5,023 nucleotides of DNA from an uncultured Clostridia bacterium (GTDB lineage: Bacteria; Bacillota; Clostridia; Oscillospirales; Acutalibacteraceae). The DNA is taken from NCBI GenBank assembly GCA_947174455.1, contig CAMWIZ010000092.1, forward strand, positions 1-5,023, written 5' to 3'. Positions within the stretch are counted from its first letter, which is position 1. Each line of letters begins with the position of its first letter. Shown one piece after another: positions 1 through 4,969 of the stretch. Position numbers and translations under genes: made by a program. The notes below the pieces were generated by a model that saw only the letters and a list, made by a program, of their open reading frames with translations, was not told the origin of the DNA and ran no database searches.

Positions 1-2
1 TT

Positions 3-126
3 TTAGGGAAACACTGATAAAATACGGCACTTAGATTGCAAGGTCGGATTTTCAGGCACATGGACGAAGATCCGCAATCAAGATGAGTGCCAAGCCGTCA
101 GGCGGTATTTATTCAGGGGTTCCTTA
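3..126. mobile_element. MITE-like foldback element, non-coding
   Basis: The two ends are imperfect inverted repeats. The left end starting GGGAAACACTG (from 6) matches the reverse complement of the right end, AGGAACCCCTG (ending 124), at about 15 of 20 positions. Inside, nested arms also pair: GGCACT (26-31) with AGTGCC (86-91), GATTGC (34-39) with GCAATC (74-79), and GGATTTTC (46-53) with GAAGATCC (66-73, one G-T wobble), around a 12-nt loop. A small GCC-GTCA-GGC hairpin (94-103) sits on the right arm. TTA lies next to both ends (3-5 and 124-126, the latter if the right repeat begins at 123), which would suit a 3-bp target duplication. There is no open reading frame. The best reading is a miniature inverted-repeat element mobilised in trans by an IS transposase. 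A structured RNA is the alternative. Because it lies at the window edge, the left boundary is uncertain. Confidence 0.6.
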
Positions 127-130
127 ACTT

Positions 131-151
131 TAACAGTCAATAAAACTGTTA
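131..151 (-). terminator. possible fabH terminator hairpin
   Basis: A perfect 7-bp inverted repeat, TAACAGT (131-137) and ACTGTTA (145-151) with a 7-nt loop, lies 10 nt beyond the fabH stop codon. On the minus strand it is followed by AAAGTTAAGG rather than a T run, so as a rho-independent terminator it is weak. The MITE-like element begins only a few bases further on, so the hairpin and the element may act together as the 3' end of the transcript. The position is suggestive; the function is inferred. Confidence 0.35.
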
Positions 152-161
152 TTTACACAGA

Positions 162-1118
162 TTACCACTCAAAAACAAGTGCACCGCTTGCAAGTCCACC
201 GCCAAAGGCTGCCAGTAATATTTTGTCGCCCTTTTTAAGTACACCGCTTCTGTTCATCTCGTCAAGAGCAATCGGAATGCTCGCACCGGATACGTTGCCG
301 TATCTGTCAATGTTAACATACCATTTGTCAAGGTCAATACCCGTCTTTTTCTGGGCGAAGTCGATGATTCTTTTGTTAGCCTGATGTGGGACAACATGTG
401 CTATGTTTTCCTTTGCAATACCGGCGTTTTCAAGAACCGCTGCAATGTCATGCGTAATAGAGTTTACCGCAAACTTAAAGGTTTCCTGGCCGTTCATAAA
501 CAGGTACGGACTTTCCGATTCCAACTGATAAAACGGAGAAGAGCCGTTTGTTGCGGGAATTTTAAGTACATCATCGCCGCCCTTTACATTGAACACGGAC
601 TCGTACAAACCTTCTTCGGTAGCCTCAAGCACCGCTGCAGCAGCACCGTCACCGAAGATTACGCAGGTTCCTCTGTCCGTCCAGTCGAGAAGCTTGCTCA
701 TTCTTTCTGCACAAACGATTAAAACTCGCTTTGCCTTGCCTCTGCATATGTAACCCATAGCGGTCTCAACTGCGAAAAGAAAGCCCGCACAGGCTGCACT
801 TACGTCAAAAGCCATGCAGTCAGCACCTATTCTGTTCTGAATCATGCAGGCTGTAGACGGGCAGGCGGTGTCACCGGAGATGGTTGCCGTAACAATCAAA
901 TCAATGTCTGTGCCTTTAAGTCCTGCATTTTCCAGAGCGGCAAACGATGCTTTAGTACCCATATCCAGCGTTGTGTCGGTCTGACTGATACGTCTTTCCT
1001 TAATACCAACTCTTTTGGATATCCACTCGTCGTTAGTATCGACGAGCTTGGACAAGTCGTCGTTTGTAACAACGTTGTCGGGGACATAACTGCCTGTTCC
1101 AATAACTTTGAAATTCAT
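162..1118 (-). CDS. fabH: beta-ketoacyl-ACP synthase III (FabH)
   Basis: This cytosolic enzyme starts type II fatty-acid synthesis by condensing an acyl-CoA primer (usually acetyl-CoA or a branched-chain acyl-CoA) with malonyl-ACP. The 318-residue protein has the normal length for the family and is intact. The catalytic triad is visible: Cys110 in DVSAACAGF, His245 in VVPHQANKR and Asn275 in YGNVSGASIP, close to C112/H244/N274 of the E. coli enzyme. The N-terminal IGTGSYVPDNVVTN, the NDEWISKRVGIKERR segment and the C-terminal AAFGGGLASGALVFEW are also typical. The ATG is supported by AAGGAG (1126-1131 on the complement) with a 7-nt spacer. No other fab genes are in view: the next element downstream is a MITE-like repeat and upstream is a divergent sigma-factor operon, so the gene appears to stand alone here. 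Primer preference cannot be read from the sequence. KAS III-like enzymes of secondary metabolism are an alternative, but the match to housekeeping FabH is strong. Confidence 0.97.
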   Translation of the reverse strand: MNFKVIGTGSYVPDNVVTNDDLSKLVDTNDEWISKRVGIKERRISQTDTTLDMGTKASFAALENAGLKGTDIDLIVTATISGDTACPSTACMIQNRIGADCMAFDVSAACAGFLFAVETAMGYICRGKAKRVLIVCAERMSKLLDWTDRGTCVIFGDGAAAAVLEATEEGLYESVFNVKGGDDVLKIPATNGSSPFYQLESESPYLFMNGQETFKFAVNSITHDIAAVLENAGIAKENIAHVVPHQANKRIIDFAQKKTGIDLDKWYVNIDRYGNVSGASIPIALDEMNRSGVLKKGDKILLAAFGGGLASGALVFEW

Positions 1119-1140
1119 AAAAATACTCCTTAAACTTAGT

Positions 1141-1152
1141 CAGTTTTAACTG
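1141..1152. repeat. palindrome CAGTTTTAACTG in fabH leader
   Basis: A perfect 5-bp inverted repeat with a 2-bp centre lies 10 nt upstream of the fabH ribosome site. It could be a small operator for a fatty-acid regulator, but it does not clearly match the FapR or FabT consensus I know. It may also be chance in AT-rich DNA. Confidence 0.3.
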
Positions 1153-1194
1153 TCCATAATGTTAGTGCCAATAAAAGGCAAAAGGTTACACTTT

Positions 1195-1200
1195 ATTATA
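1195..1200 (-). promoter_or_regulatory. candidate -10 box for fabH
   Basis: On the complement this reads TATAAT, about 77 nt upstream of the fabH ATG, in a very AT-rich stretch. No good -35 hexamer lies 16-18 nt upstream; the nearest TTG-type hexamer, TTGTTA, is 23 nt away. The call therefore rests on the -10 alone. If correct, the transcript would have a leader of roughly 70 nt that includes the CAGTTTTAACTG palindrome. Confidence 0.3.
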
Positions 1201-1356
1201 AAAAATTTTTATAAATATTCCTTTAACAATCTATATATTATTTTTTAAAGTAATGCCACATAATTACAGTGTTTTTGCTGTTTGGTTTGATTTTTTGTCG
1301 AATTATGCAAAAGCAAGCCAAAATATAGGTTATATGCCGGGAAAATTTCCTATGTA

Positions 1357-1387
1357 ATAAAGACAAATACAGACAGGTTGTCTTTAT
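1357..1387. repeat. 10-bp perfect inverted repeat in divergent spacer
   Basis: ATAAAGACAA (1357-1366) and TTGTCTTTAT (1378-1387) are exact reverse complements around an 11-nt centre. Neither strand has a T run after the stem, so it is not a standard terminator. It lies about 90 bp upstream of the sigma-operon promoter and about 240 bp upstream of fabH. This suits an operator or a structured transcript, but no function is demonstrated. Confidence 0.5.
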
Positions 1388-1475
1388 CAACAGCAGGTTT
1401 TAGTCCTGTGTAACTATTTTGACAAATGATGGGCCAAAAAATATTGAGAAAGCAGTTCTTTTCAATTCATTCGCC

Positions 1476-1504
1476 TTGACACAAAAGCAACAAAATATTA
1501 TAAT
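1476..1504 (+). promoter_or_regulatory. sigma-A promoter of the sigma/anti-sigma operon
   Basis: A consensus vegetative promoter is present: TTGACA (1476-1481), a 17-bp spacer and TATAAT (1499-1504). The expected start of transcription is near 1511, giving a leader of about 36 nt before the TTG start. The perfect hexamers suggest strong constitutive transcription by the housekeeping polymerase rather than simple autoregulation. Control of the sigma factor would then be mainly by its anti-sigma partner. An additional ECF-type promoter was not recognised. Confidence 0.85.
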
Positions 1505-1546
1505 TAAATTAGTAATATTTTGTGATAACTGAGAAGAGGTGGGCTC

Positions 1547-2059
1547 TTGCGAGAAGAATACGAGTATATTTACAGAAAATATTATAAGCAAACCTATCTC
1601 TTTCTTTTTAAAATGTGCAGAGATACTCACTTGGCAGAGGATTTGACACAAGAAACCTTTTATCAAGCATATCTGTCGCTACACCGCTTTAAGGGGAACA
1701 GTGATATTTTTACATTTTTGGCAGCTATTGCAAAACACACCTACTACCGCCATGTGAGGAAAAACAAGCAAGGTGAATCGTATGTCAGCTTGTCTGATGC
1801 TGAGGAGTTTTTTGGTGACAAGGAGAGAAGCGACCCCGAATATATAATAGAAAAGGCGGCAGTCAGTTCAAATATAAGAGCAATTATTGACAAAATGCCC
1901 GATAAGTACAGAGATGTTATAATATACAGGGTATATGCTGATATGAGCTTTGCACAAATAGCTGCGGCAATGAATATTACCGAGAACTCAGCTAAGGTGT
2001 TATTTTTTAGGGCAAAAAAGAAGATGCTGGAGGAATTAAAAAATGGAGATTTCATGTGA
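1547..2059 (+). CDS. ECF-type RNA polymerase sigma factor
   Basis: The 170-residue protein has the compact two-domain layout of extracytoplasmic-function sigma factors. Region 2 (about residues 4-73) includes the core-binding DLTQETFYQAYLSLHRF segment and the -10-reading helix around FLAAIAKHTYYRHVRKNK. Region 4 (about 108-165) includes MPDKYRDVIIYRVYADMSFAQIAAAMNI and the recognition helix ENSAKVLFFRAKKKM, which would read the -35. Regions 1 and 3 are absent, as expected. The start is a TTG, chosen because AGGTGG (1537-1542) lies just upstream and no better ATG precedes region 2. Its last 17 nt overlap the downstream anti-sigma gene, which implies translational coupling and a matched protein ratio. 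The sigma factor would be held inactive by that partner at the membrane. Its target genes cannot be read here and I assign no specific family name. Confidence 0.93.
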   Translation: MREEYEYIYRKYYKQTYLFLFKMCRDTHLAEDLTQETFYQAYLSLHRFKGNSDIFTFLAAIAKHTYYRHVRKNKQGESYVSLSDAEEFFGDKERSDPEYIIEKAAVSSNIRAIIDKMPDKYRDVIIYRVYADMSFAQIAAAMNITENSAKVLFFRAKKKMLEELKNGDFM

Positions 2060-2402
2060 TATAGCAATGGATTTGGTGGAGCTTTATACAAGTGAAACTG
2101 CGGGTCCGGACAGCACATCTGCGGTAAAGTCACACCTCAGACATTGTTCCGAGTGCAGAAGATATTACGAGGGATACAGAAAAAGCTTCAAAAAGGAAAG
2201 AGATATCTTCGCATCCGATATTCCCGATATAGACCCCAGCGAGAAGGAACTGAGCGAGAATGTTAAAAAGCTTTCAAAGAGAATCCGCAAAAGACGTATT
2301 CTTTCACGGATAACAAACAGTACCCTGTTGGGATTTGGTTCGGTTACACTGATTTTAGGCATAATTATCCTTATCCACAGTAAAAGAAAAGGTCACAGAT
2401 AA
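2043..2402 (+). CDS. membrane-anchored zinc anti-sigma factor (zf-HC2/ZAS type)
   Basis: This 119-residue protein is the likely inhibitor of the ECF sigma factor encoded just upstream. The N-terminal domain carries the zinc anti-sigma signature: Cys5, then His31-x3-Cys35-x2-Cys38 in SHLRHCSECRRYY. The 26-residue step from the first Cys to the His equals that of RsrA (C11/H37). Residues about 40-90 are charged and helical (KKERD, SEKELSENVKKLSKRIRKRR). A single membrane segment follows (about 93-112, TLLGFGSVTLILGIIILI), ending in a short basic tail, SKRKGHR. The protein thus has almost no extracytoplasmic part, so the usual outside sensor domain is missing. Translation starts at an ATG served by GGAGGA (2029-2034) 8 nt upstream, inside the sigma gene. 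The role is inferred from family and operon position; the signal is unknown. Confidence 0.9.
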   Translation: MEISCDIAMDLVELYTSETAGPDSTSAVKSHLRHCSECRRYYEGYRKSFKKERDIFASDIPDIDPSEKELSENVKKLSKRIRKRRILSRITNSTLLGFGSVTLILGIIILIHSKRKGHR

Positions 2403-2439
2403 TTAAAGGTTAAAGGTGAAAAATGACGAACCAAGAATT

Positions 2440-2490
2440 AATATTTTTGTGAGCTATCGAGCTATATTGTTTTTCTTTTTTGTTTTTTAG
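2440..2490 (+). terminator. probable terminator of the sigma/anti-sigma operon
   Basis: A weak stem is built from AGCT (2452-2455) with AGCT (2460-2463), backed by AATAT (2440-2444) with ATATT (2464-2468) across a 7-nt internal loop. A very T-rich run (2469-2488, only C and G interruptions) follows. The T tract and the position between two operons support termination. The stem is poor, so confidence is low. The same stretch contains the tandem copy GAGCTATC-GAGCTAT. Confidence 0.35.
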
Positions 2491-2516
2491 ATTGTACGTG
2501 CAGTGTATGTACATAG

Positions 2517-2545
2517 TTGAAAATCTAACAGCTCCACGGTATAGT
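2517..2545 (+). promoter_or_regulatory. sigma-A-type promoter of the Cys-rich protein gene
   Basis: TTGAAA (2517-2522), a 17-bp spacer and TATAGT (2540-2545) form a good vegetative promoter. Transcription would start near 2552, giving a leader of about 37 nt to the preferred ATG at 2589. The spacer contains the left arm of an inverted repeat whose right arm lies just downstream of the start site, a layout typical of an operator. Confidence 0.65.
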
Positions 2546-2572
2546 ACTGCATCTGAGAGCTGTATGTTAGAT
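2523..2572. repeat. inverted repeat spanning the promoter (possible operator)
   Basis: ATCTAAC plus AGCTC (2523-2534) is repeated in reverse complement as GAGCT (2557-2561) plus GTTAGAT (2566-2572), with four extra bases GTAT in the right arm. That makes 12 matching bases per arm. The left arm sits between -35 and -10 and the right arm just after the likely transcription start, so a dimeric repressor could occlude or loop the promoter. No regulator is identified. Confidence 0.5.
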
Positions 2573-2588
2573 GATAAAGGAATTTGGT

Positions 2589-3026
2589 ATGTGTATAGAA
2601 TGTTATGCTGATGAAAATAGAGTGACGCCGTTATTAAATCCGTTTGACTGTTTGCAAAATCACACACAGTACATTTGCGGTACTTGTGGACGGTGCATTT
2701 GCATTGAACATGACCGGAAGCGTGGAGTACAACGGTGGAATTTCCCCTTTAAATCATTGGAAATTGCGAAGTTGTATTTACGCACTGCTGATTACAGCAT
2801 GAAAAAGACATGTGGCATATATGAAATAAAAGCTGAAAACGGTAGGTATTCATACAAAATCTTTGCGGATATTAAGGGTCTGAATTCATATTTAAAAAGA
2901 AACGAAGGAAAGACGTGCATTAGCATGGCTCCTGTTTTTGCTTCAGAAGATTATATAGAATATGCAAAAACGCAAATACGGAAATTGACTTCTGATGAGA
3001 TACAAAAGTATATGTCAGAGCGATAG
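2589..3026 (+). CDS. Cys-rich, probable zinc-binding protein of unknown function
   Basis: I do not recognise this protein with a named function. From the preferred ATG it has 145 residues and looks soluble, with no signal or membrane segment. The N-terminal third is rich in metal-type ligands: CIEC at residues 2-5, Cys21 and His25, then YICGTCGRCICIEHD (Cys30, Cys33, Cys36, Cys38, His41). The two CxxC pairs resemble one or two zinc ribbons or a treble clef. The rest is a mixed alpha/beta region (WNFPFKSLEIAKLYLRTADY, then YEIKAENGRYSYKIFADIKGLNSYLK) ending in a charged helix, LTSDEIQKYMSER. An in-frame ATG exists at 2571, but AAGGAA (2577-2582) lies 6 nt before 2589, and 2571 falls inside the promoter inverted repeat, so 2589 is favoured. 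The gene has its own promoter and looks monocistronic. Possible roles include nucleic-acid or protein binding, but these are guesses. Confidence 0.82.
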   Translation: MCIECYADENRVTPLLNPFDCLQNHTQYICGTCGRCICIEHDRKRGVQRWNFPFKSLEIAKLYLRTADYSMKKTCGIYEIKAENGRYSYKIFADIKGLNSYLKRNEGKTCISMAPVFASEDYIEYAKTQIRKLTSDEIQKYMSER

Positions 3027-3031
3027 CCTTC

Positions 3032-3088
3032 AGCTTATCTAACATAAACCGAGAAACAATTTTAAGCTATTTGCTGTTTTGTTTTTTA
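3032..3088 (+). terminator. weak terminator candidate after the Cys-rich gene
   Basis: Just past the stop codon are several short complementary pairs: AGCTTA (3032-3037) with TAAGCT (3063-3068), and AAACAA (3054-3059) with TTGTTT (3079-3084). A T-rich run (3077-3087) follows. None of the stems is strong. The T run and the following independent promoter suggest transcription ends here. Confidence 0.25.
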
Positions 3089-3143
3089 ATTCATTATTCT
3101 GTTGTAAACCTGTAGATAAATGTTTAAAATTCCGTAATACTTA

Positions 3144-3172
3144 TTGAAATTTTACAGATTTTATGGTATAAC
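3144..3172 (+). promoter_or_regulatory. sigma-A-type promoter of the oadG-oadB operon
   Basis: TTGAAA (3144-3149), a 17-bp spacer and TATAAC (3167-3172) give a good vegetative promoter. The leader to the oadG ATG would be about 70 nt. No operator or riboswitch was recognised in this leader. Confidence 0.65.
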
Positions 3173-3247
3173 TATATAAGTCTAATATGGCAGAGATTGG
3201 CGTTTTCTGTCATCAGGTTAATATTGAGCAAGGAGTGTTGTATTAAG

Positions 3248-3631
3248 ATGGGAGAAAACTTAATTAAGGGTTTTATCATTCTTCTTACAGGTGTCGTAGT
3301 TGTCTTTGCGGTTCTGTTGCTTCTTATCGGTATCATTACACTGTATGGTGCAATCGTGTATCGTATACAGAATAAGGGCGGTAATAAGAAAGAAGAAGAC
3401 TCTGTCGAGGTTAAGTCTGAACCGAGTGCTGCTGTTGAGCAGGCAGTGGTTGAAGAAATTGAGCCGGAGGACGACGGTACTGTTCCGGGCGAAATCATTG
3501 CAGCTATTGCGGCGGCTGTTGAGGTTATTTTCGGTGAGGGTACGGTTAAGATAAAATCTGTTAAGAAATCGTCCAAAAGACGTTCAGCATGGAAGTCTGC
3601 AGGTATTGCTGAAAATACCCGTTCTTTCTAA
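3248..3631 (+). CDS. oadG: OadG-family gamma subunit of Na+-pumping decarboxylase
   Basis: This small membrane subunit helps assemble biotin-dependent, sodium-translocating decarboxylases (oxaloacetate, methylmalonyl-CoA or glutaconyl-CoA type). It has 127 residues. One long N-terminal membrane helix (about 8-37, GFIILLTGVVVVFAVLLLLIG) is followed by a Glu-rich linker (about 49-77), a hydrophobic Ala/Ile helix (PGEIIAAIAAAVEVIFG, 80-96) and a basic tail with SAWKSAGIAENTRSF, a C-terminal pattern I associate with clostridial OadG-like proteins. It contains no histidine, so the His-based zinc site described for the Klebsiella gamma subunit is absent. The frame is open back to 3197, but ATG 3248 starts right before the membrane helix and has AAGGAG (3230-3235), admittedly with a long 12-nt spacer. 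oadB follows after 33 nt, which supports the assignment. The substrate of the complex cannot be told from this subunit. Confidence 0.85.
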   Translation: MGENLIKGFIILLTGVVVVFAVLLLLIGIITLYGAIVYRIQNKGGNKKEEDSVEVKSEPSAAVEQAVVEEIEPEDDGTVPGEIIAAIAAAVEVIFGEGTVKIKSVKKSSKRRSAWKSAGIAENTRSF

Positions 3632-3664
3632 ATTTAGATTTTACTGTAAAGGAGAAGTGGTATC

Positions 3665-4924
3665 TTGGAAATCATAAATCAACTGTGGGAATCCATGAAA
3701 TCCCTGTTTTTTGATTCTGCACTGGTACAGCTTGGCTGGCAGAATTATGTTATGATAGGAATTTCGTTATTTCTTGTATATTTGGCAATTCACAAAGAGT
3801 ATGAACCCCTGGTTCTTTTGCCTATAGCAGTTGGTATGCTGCTGGTAAACCTATGTCCGAGCATTGCTCTTAACGGCGGTGAGAACGTTCTCTACACGTT
3901 GGAGGAGTATTTAAAGGCTCATCCGGGGGAAACTGAGGAAACGATTAAGTACGGTATTAAGATAATTGACGGAGTCAAGTATGTGAATTATGTTTCACAA
4001 AGCGGCGGTTTGCTTTATTACCTGTATCAGGGTGTAAAGCTTGGTATTTATCCTCCGCTTATCTTCCTTGGCATTGGTGCTATGACCGATTTCGGTCCTC
4101 TTATTGCAAATCCGAAAAGCTTTATTCTCGGTGCTGCCGCACAGATAGGTATCTTTATCACATTTATCGGTGCTGTTTTGCTTGGCTTTGATGTTAACTC
4201 AGCAGGTGCTATCGGTATTATTGGCGGTGCTGACGGTCCGACAGCTATCTATGTAACATCTATTCTAAAGCCTGAGATGCTTGGTCCTATTGCCGTTGCT
4301 GCATATTCGTACATGGCTTTGGTTCCGATTATACAGCCGCCTATTATGAAGCTTCTTACTACTAAGAAGGAACGTCAGATTGTAATGACTCAGCTTAGGC
4401 CTGTTTCTAGGCTTGAGAAAATTTTGTTCCCGCTTATCGTTATCATTGTAGTAGCATTGCTTCTGCCTGATGCAACTCCGCTTGTTGGTATGCTCATGTT
4501 CGGTAACCTCATGAGGGAGTCGGGTGTTGTTGACAGAATAGCAAAGACTGCTCAGAATGAGCTTATGAACATCATCACAATTTTCCTTGGTGTGTCCGTA
4601 GGTTCTACGGCAACAGGTCAGGTGTTCCTTTCTTGGAGTACAATTAAGATTATTCTTCTTGGTTTGTTTGCATTTATGGTAGGCACTGCTTGCGGTGTAC
4701 TGTTTGGTAAGATTATGTGCAAGGCTACAGGTGGCAAAGTTAATCCTCTCATCGGTTCAGCAGGTGTTTCCGCTGTTCCTATGGCTGCCAGAGTTTCCCA
4801 AAGAGTTGGTCAAGAGGAGAATCCGTCAAACTTCCTGCTCATGCACGCTATGGGTCCAAACGTAGCAGGTGTTGTTGGCTCTGCAGTTGCAGCAGGTGTG
4901 TTGATTAGTTGCATACCTCACTAA
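3665..4924 (+). CDS. oadB: Na+-translocating decarboxylase beta subunit (OadB)
   Basis: This polytopic membrane subunit decarboxylates carboxybiotin and couples that to Na+ export. The 419-residue protein is of normal length and intact. Key motifs are GAMTDFGPLIANPKSF (about 138-153), GGADGPTAIY with Asp190 (187-196), YSYMALVPIIQPP with Tyr216, MFGNLMRESGVVDRIAKTAQNE (278-299), and the C-terminal VNPLIGSAGVSAVPMAARVSQR. With a constant offset of 13, Asp190, Tyr216, Asn360, Gly364, Ser369 and Arg376 line up with D203, Y229, N373, G377, S382 and R389 of the Klebsiella protein, so the Na+/carboxybiotin site appears complete. The start is a TTG, supported by AAAGGAG (3648-3654) 10 nt upstream; the next ATG (3695) lacks such a site. 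The gene lies 33 nt after oadG. The alpha (carboxyltransferase) and biotin-carrier genes are not seen, so the substrate (oxaloacetate or an acyl-CoA such as methylmalonyl-CoA) stays open. Confidence 0.97.
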   Translation: MEIINQLWESMKSLFFDSALVQLGWQNYVMIGISLFLVYLAIHKEYEPLVLLPIAVGMLLVNLCPSIALNGGENVLYTLEEYLKAHPGETEETIKYGIKIIDGVKYVNYVSQSGGLLYYLYQGVKLGIYPPLIFLGIGAMTDFGPLIANPKSFILGAAAQIGIFITFIGAVLLGFDVNSAGAIGIIGGADGPTAIYVTSILKPEMLGPIAVAAYSYMALVPIIQPPIMKLLTTKKERQIVMTQLRPVSRLEKILFPLIVIIVVALLLPDATPLVGMLMFGNLMRESGVVDRIAKTAQNELMNIITIFLGVSVGSTATGQVFLSWSTIKIILLGLFAFMVGTACGVLFGKIMCKATGGKVNPLIGSAGVSAVPMAARVSQRVGQEENPSNFLLMHAMGPNVAGVVGSAVAAGVLISCIPH

Positions 4925-4952
4925 TCGGTTTGATTTATTAAGTTTAAAAATT

Positions 4953-4969
4953 AAAAGGGACTGTCGTTA
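4953..4969 (+). terminator. left half of a probable oad-operon terminator, interrupted
   Basis: AAAAGGGACTGTCGTTA, 28 nt after the oadB stop, has the form of the 5' arm of a rho-independent terminator (A-rich lead, GGGACTGTCG stem). The complementary arm, which would read CGACAGTCCC followed by T residues, is absent from the window. The sequence passes directly into an IS-like end at 4970. I infer that the hairpin was split at or near its loop by the insertion. Confidence 0.5.

Larger units (their letters stand above)
1119..1546. other. divergent intergenic spacer, AT-rich with inverted repeats
   Basis: This gene-free stretch separates the divergent fabH and sigma-factor genes. It holds the fabH ribosome site, a palindrome CAGTT-TT-AACTG (1141-1152) in the probable fabH leader, a -10-like box for fabH, a GGAAA-A-TTTCC palindrome (1340-1350), a 10-bp perfect inverted repeat (1357-1387), a short CAGG/CCTG repeat (about 1393-1409) and the sigma-operon promoter. 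I see no convincing coding region, tRNA or known riboswitch. A minus-strand open frame at 1400-1666 is not credible because it overlaps the sigma promoter and gene. Confidence 0.7.

Noticed and set aside
384..722. Plus-strand open frame of 112 codons inside fabH
   Set aside because: It lies antisense to an unambiguous, intact fabH, has no ribosome site and its translation resembles no protein family I know.
1325..1412. Possible CRISPR or tandem repeat array in the hairpin-rich spacer
   Set aside because: The repeats are inverted, not direct, differ from one another and show no regular spacing.
1419..1447. Second TTGACA (1419-1424) as an additional upstream promoter
   Set aside because: The -10 position at 17-bp spacing reads TATTGA, a poor match, while the TTGACA/TATAAT pair at 1476-1504 is perfect.
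1400..1666. Minus-strand open frame of 88 codons in the divergent spacer
   Set aside because: It covers the consensus promoter and the start of the sigma gene, shows no convincing ribosome site and no recognisable domain.
1744..2133. Minus-strand open frame of 129 codons across the sigma and anti-sigma genes
   Set aside because: It is antisense to two recognisable overlapping genes and has a hydrophobic, composition-driven translation typical of a shadow frame.
2423..2452. Nine-codon ORF (MTNQELIFL) after AAAGGTG, downstream of the anti-sigma gene
   Set aside because: It has a plausible ribosome site but lies between the anti-sigma stop and the T-rich terminator. It is too short to support without conservation data.
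3172..3576. Minus-strand open frame of 134 codons and a second plus-strand frame (3300-3554) over oadG
   Set aside because: Both overlap the oadG gene, which has the expected membrane helix, C-terminal motif and oadB neighbour. The shadows are low complexity.
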